Positions 24,999 through 33,404 of a DNA stretch of 64,000 bases are shown here, one piece after another; position 1 is the stretch's first letter; each line of letters opens with the position of its first letter. The stretch is from JBBQDZ01 sp038237515. GTDB lineage: Bacteria; Actinomycetota; Thermoleophilia; Gaiellales; Gaiellaceae. Made by a program: the position numbers and the translations under genes. The stretch covers positions 1 to 64,000 of the forward strand of contig JBBRYP010000005.1 in assembly GCA_038237515.1 (NCBI GenBank). Reading direction: 5' to 3'. A model generated the notes under the pieces. The model was given only the letters and a program-made list of their open reading frames with translations. It ran no database searches and had not been told where the DNA came from.

Positions 24999-27532
24999 GC
25001 GAGGGATGCGACCAGCACTCGCCGGGCCGCCTCGAGCGCTTCCGAGATCCGGTCGGGCCGTTGTCCTCCGGCGCGAGCCATCGTGGCTCTCCCACCGCCG
25101 CCGCCGCCGACCTCGGCCGCTGCCGCCCGGATGACGGCGACCGCGTCGGCACGACCTTCCAACGATTTGTCGAAGTTTGCGACCAGGTGAACACGGCCGT
25201 CCTCCCGCGACGCAAGCACAACCGCTGCCGGGGAAGCTCTCTGTTTGGCGACGTCCGAGAGACGCAGAAGCTCGTCGGCATCGACCGGCGGGGGGAGCTC
25301 GGCGACAATTACCCTCACGCCCCCGACATTCTCGAACGGCAAGTCGCCGAGGGCCGGCTCGCCGTCCGCCTGCGAGTGCTCTCTCGGACGTTTCACCTCC
25401 TTGCGCAAAGATGCGACTTCCGCTCTCAGCGCCTCCGCCTCGTGCACGCGCGCCGAGAGGAGCGCATATGCCGCGCCGGAGGTCACCGCTTCGATTCGGC
25501 GGGATCCCGCGCCCACCGAGCTCTCGCCGAGGATCACGAACGGCCCGACCTCGGCGGTCGAGCGAACGTGAGTGCCGCCGCAGAGCTCCCGCGAGTACTC
25601 GCCGATCTCGATCACGCGCACCTCGTCGCCGTACTTCTCGCCGAAGAGCATGGTCGCGCCGAGGCGCCTGGCCTCGTCGATCGTGGTGACGTAGGCGCGG
25701 ACGGGAATGCCCTCGAAGACCTTCTCGTTGACGCGTCGCTCGACCTCGGCGCGCTCCGTTGCATTCAGCGCCTGCGGGTGGGTGAAGTCGAAGCGGAGCT
25801 TGTCTGGGCGCACCGCGGATCCCGCCTGCTTCACGTGGTCTCCGAGCACCTCGCGCAGGGCCTTGTGGAGCAGGTGGGTCGCCGTGTGGTTCGCCATCGT
25901 CGGGAAGCGCACCGCCCACGGGACGACCGCGCGGACACGAGTGCCTTCGCCGAAGCCCCCGCCCTGGAAGGTGAGCACCTGGTCGTCCCCCACCCGCGTC
26001 GCCTTCACGAGATCTGCTCGACGCCCCGTCGCCTCGTCCTCCAAAAAACCTTCGTCGGAGACCTGGCCGCCTCCCTCGGGGTAGAAGGGGGACGCCTCGA
26101 GCTTCGCCTGGAAGAGATCGGCCTCGAGGTCTTCGTAGGCGACGATCGCGGTCAACGACTCGGTCTTCTCGTAGCCGACGAATCCCGTGGGTGGGCCGCC
26201 GACGAGCTTGATCTCGACGCCGCCGGACTGGCGGGAGCGCTCGCGTTGTTGCGCCATCAGCCGGGTGAACTCCTCCTCGTCGACGCCGAGGCCTCGCTCG
26301 CGCGCCAGCTCTTGGGTCAACTCGACCGGAAAGCCGTAGGTGTCGTGCAGCCGGAAAGCATCCTTGCCCGTGATCCCGCTCGCCCCGTCGGTGATCTCCT
26401 CGAACAGGCGAAGGCCGCGCGAGAGCGTTTGCGAGAAACGCTCCTCCTCGGCCGAGAGGACGCGCTCGATCTCCTCCCGATGCTGAGCCAGCTCGGGGTA
26501 GGCGTCGCCCATCTGGTCGACGACGACGTCGGCGAGGCGGGCGAGGAAGGGTGCCTCGAGACCGAGGCGGCTCGCCTGCTGCACCGCCCTGCGCACGACC
26601 CTCCGCATCACGTACCCGCGCCCCTCGTTCGAGGGGGAGACACCGTCTCCGGCGAGAAAGGTCATGCCGCGCCCGTGGTCGGCGAGAATGCGGTGCGCCT
26701 TCGCCGCCTCCTCGGAGGAGTCGTTGGCGACGCCGCTCTCCTCCGCTATCCAGCGCATGATCGACCGGTAGCCGTCGGTCTCGTAGACGGAGACGACGCC
26801 CTGGAGCACCGCCGCGGCGCGCTCGAGGCCCATCCCCGTGTCGATGTTCTGCTCGGGCAGAGGGGTCAGCGTTCCGTCCGCGTGGAGCTCGAACTCCATG
26901 AAGACGAGGTTCCAGAACTCCAGGAACCGCTCGCACGAGCAGCCGGGGGCGCAGTCGGGTCGACCGCATCCGAGCGCGGAGCCGCGGTCGTAGTACAGCT
27001 CCGAGTCCGGCCCGCACGGGCCCGGCCCACCCACCGCCCAGAAGTTCTCCGAGCGCGGCAGCGCCACGATCCGCTCGGTCGGCTGGCCGACCCTCTCCCA
27101 CGCCTTCAAAGCCACCTCGTCCTCGCCGAGCCGGAGCTCCGCGTCACCGGCGAAGACGCTGATCCAGAGTCGGTCCATGTCGATCCGCATGTGGTCGCGG
27201 ACGAACTCCCAGGCGAGCTCGACGGCGCCGTCCTTGAAGTACCGGCCGAACGAGAAGTTTCCGAGCATCTCGAAGAACGTCAGATGGTGGCCGTCGAGGC
27301 CGACCTCGTCGATGTCGGGCGTCCGGAAGCACTTCTGAACCGTCGTCGTCAGCGGCGCCGGCGGCTGCTCGCGTCCGAGGAAGTACGGCATCTGCGGCTG
27401 CATCCCGGCCGTCGTCAAGAGCGTCGACCGATCGTCGGCGCGCGGAACGAGCGAGGCGGACGGACAGCGGAGGTGCCCCTTCGACTCGAAGAAGGACTGG
27501 AAGCCTTCCCGGAGCTCGGCGGTCGAGCGCAT
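24995..27532 (-). CDS. alaS: Alanyl-tRNA synthetase
   Basis: Charges tRNA-Ala; 845 aa from the ATG at 27532, which gives the canonical N-terminus MRSTAELREGFQSFF. Class II catalytic core at 1-240, tRNA-binding helical region to about 450, then the editing domain with the zinc motifs NHTATHLLHKAL near 555 and CGGTHV near 655, and a C-Ala domain. The Cys-rich stretch GCGRPDCAPGCSCERF near residue 180 is an insertion present in part of the family. TACAAT at 27540-27545 lies 7 nt before the ATG. A longer open frame upstream is rejected because of this promoter. Confidence 0.96.
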   Translation of the reverse strand: MRSTAELREGFQSFFESKGHLRCPSASLVPRADDRSTLLTTAGMQPQMPYFLGREQPPAPLTTTVQKCFRTPDIDEVGLDGHHLTFFEMLGNFSFGRYFKDGAVELAWEFVRDHMRIDMDRLWISVFAGDAELRLGEDEVALKAWERVGQPTERIVALPRSENFWAVGGPGPCGPDSELYYDRGSALGCGRPDCAPGCSCERFLEFWNLVFMEFELHADGTLTPLPEQNIDTGMGLERAAAVLQGVVSVYETDGYRSIMRWIAEESGVANDSSEEAAKAHRILADHGRGMTFLAGDGVSPSNEGRGYVMRRVVRRAVQQASRLGLEAPFLARLADVVVDQMGDAYPELAQHREEIERVLSAEEERFSQTLSRGLRLFEEITDGASGITGKDAFRLHDTYGFPVELTQELARERGLGVDEEEFTRLMAQQRERSRQSGGVEIKLVGGPPTGFVGYEKTESLTAIVAYEDLEADLFQAKLEASPFYPEGGGQVSDEGFLEDEATGRRADLVKATRVGDDQVLTFQGGGFGEGTRVRAVVPWAVRFPTMANHTATHLLHKALREVLGDHVKQAGSAVRPDKLRFDFTHPQALNATERAEVERRVNEKVFEGIPVRAYVTTIDEARRLGATMLFGEKYGDEVRVIEIGEYSRELCGGTHVRSTAEVGPFVILGESSVGAGSRRIEAVTSGAAYALLSARVHEAEALRAEVASLRKEVKRPREHSQADGEPALGDLPFENVGGVRVIVAELPPPVDADELLRLSDVAKQRASPAAVVLASREDGRVHLVANFDKSLEGRADAVAVIRAAAAEVGGGGGGRATMARAGGQRPDRISEALEAARRVLVASLA

Positions 27533-27539
27533 GAGATCG

Positions 27540-27545
27540 ATTGTA
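27540..27545 (-). promoter_or_regulatory. -10 box of the alaS-ruvX-mltG-aroE operon
   Basis: TACAAT on the minus strand, 7 nt before the alaS ATG; among the best -10 matches in the window. Confidence 0.55.
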
Positions 27546-27705
27546 GGGCGGGGCCGCACGGCGCCTCGCCGGAGGAGTTGCCCGGGCGCGCCACACGCGC
27601 CCAATGCCTCCTGGATGCGGAAATCGTTCGCCTTCCGTCACGATCTCGTTGCAATAGAAGGCAACGGTGACAGCAGTATCGCCTCGGGGAGGAGGTCCGG
27701 GCGCC

Positions 27706-27725
27706 TTGACAGACGCGTCTAACAA
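27706..27725. promoter_or_regulatory. 20-bp inverted repeat between alaS and the sigma factor gene
   Basis: TTGACAGACGCGTCTAACAA, a dyad with 8 of 10 paired positions around a perfect AGACGCGTCT core. It lies about 180 nt upstream of the alaS start codon and 19 nt beyond the sigma factor stop. It could be an operator or a weak terminator; neither partner is known. Confidence 0.35.
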
Positions 27726-27743
27726 TCGGAGCGGGGCGCCGCG

Positions 27744-28520
27744 CTACCGCTGAGCCGCGTTCGGCACCTTCTCCTCGTCCTCCCTGGCGATCTCATCACG
27801 GATCTTCTCCAGCGAGCGCCGGATCAGCCGCGACACGTGCATCTGCGAGATCCCGACCTGCTGCGCGATCTGCGACTGCGTCAGGCCCTTGAAGAAGCGA
27901 AGGTGCAGGATCCTCCGCTCGCGCTCGTCCAGCACCTTGAATCCCGGCGCGAGCACGGCTCGATCCTCGGAGACCTCGTAGGCGTGCTCCTCGGTTCCCA
28001 GCGACTCGAGCGGGTCGAGCTCCCCGTCGTCGTCGCCGCCTCCCGATCCAGCGGACAGCGAGAGCGACGAGTACGCCCTCCCGCTCTCCAGCGCTTCGAG
28101 GACGGCCTCCTCCTCGACGTTCGCGGCCTTCGCGAGCTCTGCGATCGTGGGCGAGCGTCCGAGCTGCACCGTCAGCTGCTCGATCAGCCGGGACAGCTGG
28201 ACGTTCAGCTCCTGCAGGCCGCGCGGGACGCGCACCGACCAGCCGCGGTCGCGAAAGTGCCGCTTGATCTCGCCGATGATGTTCGGGGTGGCATAGGTGG
28301 TCAGCTCGACCCCGCGGTTGAGATCGAATCGGTCGATTGCCTTGATGAGCCCGATGCAGCCGATCTGCACGAGATCCTCGAGCTGCTCGCCGCGGTAGGA
28401 ATATCGCCGCGCGAGCGAGCGGACAAGCGACATGTACTGCTCGATCAGCTGCTCCCGTGCTGCGATATCGCCCTGCTCGTGATAGCGGCGCAGCAGCACC
28501 TTGTCGCTCTTGCCTGCCAT
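27744..28520 (-). CDS. SigB/SigF-type RNA polymerase sigma factor
   Basis: A 258 aa group 3 sigma factor. Region 2 spans about 20-95 (LEDLVQIGCIGLIKAIDRFD, TYATPNIIGEIKRHFRDR, the latter the -10 recognition part), region 3 about 110-180, and region 4 about 200-250 with the helix-turn-helix LTQSQIAQQVGISQMHVSRL. An acidic Ser/Gly-rich linker lies near 150-165. Its ATG at 28520 overlaps the stop of the RsbW-like gene as ATGA, matching the usual anti-sigma/sigma pairing. It probably drives a stress or developmental regulon. Confidence 0.92.
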   Translation of the reverse strand: MAGKSDKVLLRRYHEQGDIAAREQLIEQYMSLVRSLARRYSYRGEQLEDLVQIGCIGLIKAIDRFDLNRGVELTTYATPNIIGEIKRHFRDRGWSVRVPRGLQELNVQLSRLIEQLTVQLGRSPTIAELAKAANVEEEAVLEALESGRAYSSLSLSAGSGGGDDDGELDPLESLGTEEHAYEVSEDRAVLAPGFKVLDERERRILHLRFFKGLTQSQIAQQVGISQMHVSRLIRRSLEKIRDEIAREDEEKVPNAAQR

Positions 28521-28903
28521 CAGTGGGTGCTCGCTGCCGCGTCGTCGAGGTGCTTCCGGATGCGGACCCAGCGGGAGCCGTCGCGGTCGAGGACGTCGAA
28601 CTCGTCCGCGACGGTGGCGAGGACGCGTTGCAGCCCGACGCCGTCCTCCTGGGCGAGCTCGCTTTCGAGCAGGGCCGGGGAAAACGGCCCGACCTCCGCC
28701 TCGAGAGCCCGCGCGTCCCGTCGCAGGAGGAGGGTGACGTTGGCACCGGTCGAGTGCCCTCCCAACAGCCCATCGAGCGCGACCTGGAGGTCCTCGATCG
28801 CCTCGACCGTCAGGTCGAGCCGCGCGCCGAGACCGGCCACGACCAGATGCGCGACATCGTGGAAGCCCTCGTCGTCGGGAATCGTCAGCCTGATCTCGTC
28901 CAC
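28520..28903 (-). CDS. RsbW-like anti-sigma factor with a degenerate ATP site
   Basis: A 127 aa protein of the RsbW/SpoIIAB-like HATPase fold by position and pattern: IRLTIPDDEGFHDVAHLVVAGL at the N-terminus and GVGLQRVLATVADEFDV near 88-104, which matches the last nucleotide-site helix. The N-box normally carries a Glu and an Asn; here residues 37-51 (EDLQVALDGLLGGHS) lack the Asn, and the G1-box Asp is not evident. It may bind the sigma factor without kinase activity. The GTG at 28903 has TAGGAT 6 nt upstream. Confidence 0.7.
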   Translation of the reverse strand: MDEIRLTIPDDEGFHDVAHLVVAGLGARLDLTVEAIEDLQVALDGLLGGHSTGANVTLLLRRDARALEAEVGPFSPALLESELAQEDGVGLQRVLATVADEFDVLDRDGSRWVRIRKHLDDAAASTH

Positions 28904-28909
28904 CCGGAG

Positions 28910-28915
28910 ATCCTA
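28910..28915 (-). promoter_or_regulatory. -10 box of the anti-sigma/sigma pair, overlapping the mnmA stop
   Basis: TAGGAT on the minus strand, 6 nt before the GTG at 28903. Its first three bases are the TAG stop codon of mnmA. Confidence 0.5.
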
Positions 28916-30181
28916 GGCCGCAGCGGAAGTGGTGACGAGACCGGATCCGACGACGGTGTCACCGTCGTAGAGGACAGCCGTCTGCCCCACGGCCACGCCG
29001 TATGCCGGCGCGCGGAGCCGGAGCCGGAACCCGCTGGGCCTAACCTCGACGCACGCCGGTAGCGCCGGTGACCGGTAGCGAAGCTTTGCGTCAGCGCGGT
29101 CGACAGGTGCGAAAAGCCGGCCCCGGACGCTGACGCTACGCCGGGCGAGGGACTCGAGGGAACCGACCACCACCGAGTTCGTACGAGGATCCGTGCGAAG
29201 CGTGTACAGCGGAACGCCCCCGCCGATACCCAGGCCTCGGCGCTGCCCTGGCGTGAACCTCCAGTACCCATCGTGGCGACCCACGGGCCGCCGCTCCTCG
29301 TCCACGACGGCCCCGTCGGCGGGTCGCAATCCCCTTCGCTCCAGGAAGCGGCGATAGTCCTGGCCGCCGAGGAAACAGGCCTCCTGGCTCTCTGGACGCC
29401 GGGCCGCGGCGAGACCGGCGCCCTCGGCCTCGCGCCGGACGTCGTCCTTGTAGGAGTGCCCGAGTGGGAACCACAGCCGGTCGAGCCGCCGCGGATCGAG
29501 CCGCGCGAGCATGTAGGACTGGTCCTTTCCCGAATCCATGCCGCGAGCCAGCAACTGCCGCCCGGCCCGCTCGACGATGCGGGCGTAGTGCCCGGTCGCA
29601 AGCTTGGCAGCGCCCGCACGCCTCGCGAAGGCGAGAAGCTCCCCGAAGCGGAAGCCGCCGTTGCAGCGCGAGCACGGGTTCGGCGTCTCCCCCCGCGCGT
29701 AGCCCCGGACGAACGGCTCGACGACCGCCCTTCGGAAAGCCTCCCGCAGATCGAGCGTGACGTGAGGGATCCCGAGAGCGTGGCAGGTCTCACGTGCCGC
29801 GATCACCGCCTCAGGGGAGCAGCAGGCGCGTGCCGACGCTGCCGCCTCGGGATCGATCCAGAGGCGCAAGGTCACCCCGACCGGCTCGTTGCCGGCAGCC
29901 CGTACGCGGAGAAGCGCCACAGCGCTGTCGACGCCCCCGCTCATCGCCACCGCGACACGCTGGGGGTTGCGCGCGGCGCGAAAGATCGGGCCGATCGCAT
30001 TGGCCAGGGCGTCGGCGGCGAGGGTTCCGCCCGCGACGGCTGCCGCCTCCAGGAGCGTCAGCCCAGCCAGTTCGTCGTCGAGGCCCTCCGCGTCGGACTC
30101 GAGAATTCGATCGCCGTCGACGCGGAGGCGCACGAGCGCCCACTCGCCTCCCCGCGAGGCGTCTCCCGAGACCTCGATCAT
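28913..30181 (-). CDS. mnmA: tRNA-specific 2-thiouridylase MnmA with an extra N-terminal domain
   Basis: Puts sulfur on U34 of tRNAs. The catalytic part starts near residue 72 with VAVAMSGGVDSAVALL (PP-loop). The catalytic Cys of NPCSRCNGG and the persulfide Cys of ESQEACFLGGQDY are both present, followed by the C-terminal barrels. The first 70 residues are not part of normal MnmA. The stretch ALVRLRVDGDRI through LEAAAVAGGTLAADALANAI looks like the IscU/NifU scaffold fold but has no cysteine. The start at 30181 is supported by TAGCCT 6 nt upstream, so the extension is real. Total 422 aa versus about 360. Confidence 0.9.
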   Translation of the reverse strand: MIEVSGDASRGGEWALVRLRVDGDRILESDAEGLDDELAGLTLLEAAAVAGGTLAADALANAIGPIFRAARNPQRVAVAMSGGVDSAVALLRVRAAGNEPVGVTLRLWIDPEAAASARACCSPEAVIAARETCHALGIPHVTLDLREAFRRAVVEPFVRGYARGETPNPCSRCNGGFRFGELLAFARRAGAAKLATGHYARIVERAGRQLLARGMDSGKDQSYMLARLDPRRLDRLWFPLGHSYKDDVRREAEGAGLAAARRPESQEACFLGGQDYRRFLERRGLRPADGAVVDEERRPVGRHDGYWRFTPGQRRGLGIGGGVPLYTLRTDPRTNSVVVGSLESLARRSVSVRGRLFAPVDRADAKLRYRSPALPACVEVRPSGFRLRLRAPAYGVAVGQTAVLYDGDTVVGSGLVTTSAAA

Positions 30182-30187
30182 TCCCGC

Positions 30188-30193
30188 AGGCTA
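30188..30193 (-). promoter_or_regulatory. -10 box of mnmA
   Basis: TAGCCT on the minus strand, 6 nt before the mnmA ATG; fixes the start and so the N-terminal extension. Confidence 0.5.
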
Positions 30194-30544
30194 GATGAAC
30201 GATCCCCGCGGCCGGCCCCACTCGTCGCTCGAGCTCGGGAGCCGGCGCGACCGACGAGGCGCCAGCGTCCTTCCAGGCGCGGCGCCGGGGTTAGCCGGCG
30301 CCGCGCGGAAGGCGAGTCCACCCCGCCGGTGCTCCGCGTCCGTGCGAACCTGGACAAGCCAGGTGGGTGCCCTGCGGGCCCTCCGCCCGTGGCGGCCGGC
30401 CCGACGCAAGCTCCCTTTGCATGGATGTTGGTTCTACATGGTTCGCGGAGTGACGTACGGGGTCGAGCACGCGCGCACTGTAGCTCCGTTGCGCCTCGAC
30501 GGTGTGGGCGCCACGCGCAAGCTCGACGAGAACGATGGAAGCGA
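30194..30544. other. 351-nt gap without a supported gene
   Basis: A forward open frame of 117 codons spans most of it but has no family pattern or convincing start signal. The gap holds one strong hairpin (30277-30306) and smaller ones such as CCTGG-ACAAG-CCAGG. No tRNA, SRP, tmRNA or riboswitch signature is seen. It is downstream of the RlpA-like gene and upstream of mnmA. Confidence 0.5.
30277..30306. terminator. Perfect 12-bp GC hairpin, probable terminator of the RlpA-like operon
   Basis: GCGCGGCGCCGG (30277-30288) pairs perfectly with 30295-30306 around the loop GGTTAG. No U tract follows on either strand. It lies about 240 nt past the RlpA-like stop, the most likely place for the minus-strand operon 35030-30545 to end. 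Confidence 0.5.
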
Positions 30545-30970
30545 CTAACCCGGAGCGCGCGCGAACGTCCAGCGGATCGGCTGCACGCCGTGCAGGCCAA
30601 GCTTGCGCGCGAGGGCGGCTGTGAGGTCGAACTCGCGGCCGGGCCCCTTCGGGCCGTGATCGACGATCTGCGTCAGGACCTCCTTGCCCCCGAAGGAGAT
30701 GAAGATCTTCGCGCCGCAGGGAAGAACCGGATGGGCGACGCCGAGGGTCTTGCGCTCGATGAGCGCCCCGCAGACCGAGCGCCGACCGTACGGGCCTGCG
30801 GCGGTGCCCGCGAGCGCGCGGTACCAGGAGGCGCCGTCGCCCGCGGCAGGCCGGGGCAGGCTCGAACCGGCCCGGCCCGAGCCCGGGGCACTCACGGCAA
30901 GCGAGACGACGACTGCGAGCAGCGCGACGCCGGCGAGCGCGATCTCGCGCTGCGCGAGGGCCGGCGTCAC
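30545..30970 (-). CDS. RlpA-like double-psi beta-barrel envelope protein
   Basis: A 141 aa exported protein. N-terminal membrane/signal segment (about 9-27, EIALAGVALLAVVVSLAV) leads to a short Gly/Ser linker and an RlpA/DPBB-like domain: GDGASWYR near 44-51, VCGALIERKTLGVAHPVLPCGAKIF near 66-90 and VDHGPKGPGREFDLTAALARKLG near 103-125. The Asp of FDL, part of the RlpA active site, is present. RlpA proteins bind or cut denuded peptidoglycan. The GTG start at 30970 overlaps the upstream stop as GTGA; longer starts would lie inside that gene. Confidence 0.8.
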   Translation of the reverse strand: MTPALAQREIALAGVALLAVVVSLAVSAPGSGRAGSSLPRPAAGDGASWYRALAGTAAGPYGRRSVCGALIERKTLGVAHPVLPCGAKIFISFGGKEVLTQIVDHGPKGPGREFDLTAALARKLGLHGVQPIRWTFARAPG

Positions 30971-32613
30971 CGGACCGCGATCAGCTCCGGGAACGACTCC
31001 CGCACGAGCGCGTCGAAGTCCAGCGGCAGGAACCCGTCGGGGGTCGCGAACTCGCGCAGGTAGACGAGGAGGAACGCCCACTCCTCGTCGCGTGCGGCGT
31101 CTATACCCGCATGCTCGCGGGCGCCCCGCTCGAGCTCCCACACGTTCCACCGACGCCCGGGCCTGCCGGCGAGTCTCGGGGAGGGCGTCTCGCTCGGGCC
31201 GTCGAGGAAGGCCGGCGCGGCGGGCGCCCGGCCGTCCGCGTCCTTCGTTGCGTCCTCCGGCGCGGCGGCGGCCGCCACCTCCGGCTGCTCGCGGGGGGCC
31301 CCGGCGTCGGCGGTCGCGACCATGGGCGGCGCGGGCTCCTCCGCTGGTGCGGCGATCGCCTCCACAGCGGGCCGATGCTCCACGTCGGCGTCAGGCCCGG
31401 CTTCCGAGCGCGGCGCTTCAGCGGACGTGGGCGGGTGCTCGGCGTCTGGCTCCTCCTCGGCCGCCGGGGCGACAGGCGCGAGCGCCGGGCTCTCCGGCTT
31501 CACCTGCACCTCGACCGCGTTCTCAGCCTCCGGGAGAACCGGCTCCTCGACCGCGTCGGCAACGGCCGGCTCGGGCTGGAGAGCGGCCGGCTCGTCCGGC
31601 ACGCCGGCGCGCTTGCACTCGATGCAAAGCGAGGTCGTCGGTGCCGCCCTCAGACGGTCGGGGGAGATGGGACGCCCGCAGTTCCCACAGGCCCGCTCGA
31701 GCCGCTCCAGCTCCGGCGGCGCTCCCGCGTGTGGGCTCGGCGGCTCCACGGGCGCCCTCTGCGCCAACTGGCGCGCCTGCTCCCGCCGCCAGGGCCACCG
31801 CATTCTGTGGTCTCGGGGGGAACGCAGCGTCGCGTGCGGCTCCTGCCCATTCGACGGCGGCGCAACCTCGACCTCCGAAGGATCGCTTTCGCGAACCGTC
31901 GACGTGGTCGCGATCCCCGTCTCGTCGACTCCCACCGATCCCGGCCGCGATGCCTGCCGCTCCGCGGCGAGCGGAACCGCGACGATCGTCGGTTCTACCG
32001 GTGGGGCGGGCGGGACGACCCGACGCGGCGGGCGCGGCAAGCGGAGCGGCCGCCGGGTGCCGCCGCCCGGCAGAGGTCTGGCAACCGCTGGCGCCGTGAG
32101 CGGCTGCTCGGGCACGGGCGGCCGCGCCACCTCTGCGACGCCAGCGCTCGGACACCCCGGGACGATCCGGGACAGCCGCAATGGCTGGCGCTGTTCCCGC
32201 CGCGTGCCCGGACGGGCCGGCTCGACGGGCACCTCCGATGCCTCCCGCTCCCCGGGCGGGAAACGCCCGCTCTTCGTCGCGGGCGGGGGACCTTCGAAAG
32301 CACTGCGGGTGTGTGGCTCGAGCTGCTCCGAGATCTCGACGCCGAGAGCTTCGGCCGATCGGAGCCAAGCAGGCACCGCCTGCGCCTCAGCGGAGGACGC
32401 TGCTCCTGCCTCCTCCCCCGCCTCTTCCGGCGCCGGCAGCGGCACCGCCGCCTCGGCGCGGACCAGGTTCGCCTCGACGAGGAAAGTCAGCACCCACGCC
32501 GTGAGCATCACGAGGACGATCCAGTGCGTCGACAGGTGGACGAAGCCGGCTACGACCGCAACTCCGACGATGAAGACTGCCTCCAGGGAGAAGCGCACGA
32601 GCATGCTCCTCAC
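30967..32613 (-). CDS. Membrane protein with Pro/Ala/Glu-rich linker and DksA-type zinc finger (tandem family member 3)
   Basis: A 548 aa protein of unknown function. Two membrane helices lie at about 4-50 (RFSLEAVFIVGVAVVAGFVH; IVLVMLTAWVLTFLVEA). A segment WLRSAEALGV recurs in the neighbouring paralogue. A long disordered region follows, then a four-Cys finger CGNCGRPISPDRLRA...CIEC of the DksA/TraR type near 315-340. After more low-complexity Ala/Pro/Glu sequence, a short folded C-terminus (WNVWELERGAREHAG to VRESFPELIAV) closes the protein. GTG 32613 overlaps the upstream stop. Third of three paralogues. Confidence 0.75.
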   Translation of the reverse strand: MRSMLVRFSLEAVFIVGVAVVAGFVHLSTHWIVLVMLTAWVLTFLVEANLVRAEAAVPLPAPEEAGEEAGAASSAEAQAVPAWLRSAEALGVEISEQLEPHTRSAFEGPPPATKSGRFPPGEREASEVPVEPARPGTRREQRQPLRLSRIVPGCPSAGVAEVARPPVPEQPLTAPAVARPLPGGGTRRPLRLPRPPRRVVPPAPPVEPTIVAVPLAAERQASRPGSVGVDETGIATTSTVRESDPSEVEVAPPSNGQEPHATLRSPRDHRMRWPWRREQARQLAQRAPVEPPSPHAGAPPELERLERACGNCGRPISPDRLRAAPTTSLCIECKRAGVPDEPAALQPEPAVADAVEEPVLPEAENAVEVQVKPESPALAPVAPAAEEEPDAEHPPTSAEAPRSEAGPDADVEHRPAVEAIAAPAEEPAPPMVATADAGAPREQPEVAAAAAPEDATKDADGRAPAAPAFLDGPSETPSPRLAGRPGRRWNVWELERGAREHAGIDAARDEEWAFLLVYLREFATPDGFLPLDFDALVRESFPELIAVR

Positions 32614-33401
32614 GAGCGGATGCTCCCGCCGCTGCGCTCGGGCTCTCGGCGACGCGCGAGGCGCCGGAGCCACCGTCGCCCCAACCGGCGTCCCCGATCC
32701 TGCGTCGAAGGATGCGTCTCGACCGCCTCCGCGGCCGGTAAGGAGGCTCGGCGGTGGGGCCGGCCCTGTCCTGAGCGAAGCTTCAGCGGCTGCCTGCCCG
32801 AGGCCCTCGGCGATCCGGAGGGCGCGGCTGCCGCTCCCGCGAGCGCCGCCGCCGGCTCGCGGGCGGGAGCGGGCGGCTCCGCTTGCGGGGGCTCCTCGGC
32901 AGGCGGAGGCGGTGCCGCTTCCAGGGGCGGCGCGGGCTCGCGCGGCGGTTCGACCGCCTGATCCGGCTCGAAACCGACGAGGGTGACACCGAGAGCCTCT
33001 GCAGAGCGGAGCCAGTCCGGCGCGTCATGCGATGGTCCGACGGCGGGAGGAAGGACGGGCGCATCTCCGCCCCAGGCCTGCTCGCCGGGCCATGGATCGG
33101 CTGTCGCGTTGGGCGCCGGCGCGGCGGGCGCCTCCCGTGCGGGCGCGACGACGAGCGTGGCGGCTGCGGCGGGCGGCGGCCGAGCCGGAGCGAGAGCCGG
33201 AGGAGGGGCGACGTATGCCGGCGGGAGCGTCGACTCCCCCCACGATCGCTCGGCTATCGCCTCGGCCAGCGCGGTCAGGATCCACGCGCCGACGAGGATC
33301 CCCACAACCCACGGGACGCGCGCATGGGCGAACCCCAGGACGAGCGCCACCGCGACGATGAACGCGGCTTCCAGGACGAAACGCAGGGCGCGCGAGTACA
33401 T
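32610..33401 (-). CDS. Two-helix membrane protein with Pro-rich tail (tandem family member 2)
   Basis: A 263 aa unrecognised protein. Residues 7-50 hold two membrane helices (RFVLEAAFIVAVALVLGFAH; VVGILVGAWILTALAEA) matching its neighbours on both sides. The rest is Ala/Pro-rich, with DWLRSAEALGVTLVGF near 132-147 shared with member 3 and RQPLKLRSG near 205. The tail is strongly basic (RRLGRRWLRRLARRR). A small hairpin anchor with a cytoplasmic tail is likely. It starts 3 nt after the stop of member 1. Confidence 0.7.
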   Translation of the reverse strand: MYSRALRFVLEAAFIVAVALVLGFAHARVPWVVGILVGAWILTALAEAIAERSWGESTLPPAYVAPPPALAPARPPPAAAATLVVAPAREAPAAPAPNATADPWPGEQAWGGDAPVLPPAVGPSHDAPDWLRSAEALGVTLVGFEPDQAVEPPREPAPPLEAAPPPPAEEPPQAEPPAPAREPAAALAGAAAAPSGSPRASGRQPLKLRSGQGRPHRRASLPAAEAVETHPSTQDRGRRLGRRWLRRLARRREPERSGGSIRS

Positions 33402-33404
33402 CGC

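Noticed and set aside
27706..27711. TTGACA as a plus-strand -35
   Set aside because: No suitable -10 follows at 16-18 nt and there is no plus-strand gene downstream. Better explained as part of a dyad.
30195..30548. 117-codon plus-strand open frame in the gap before mnmA
   Set aside because: No family pattern, no ribosome site or -10, and it contains the perfect hairpin.
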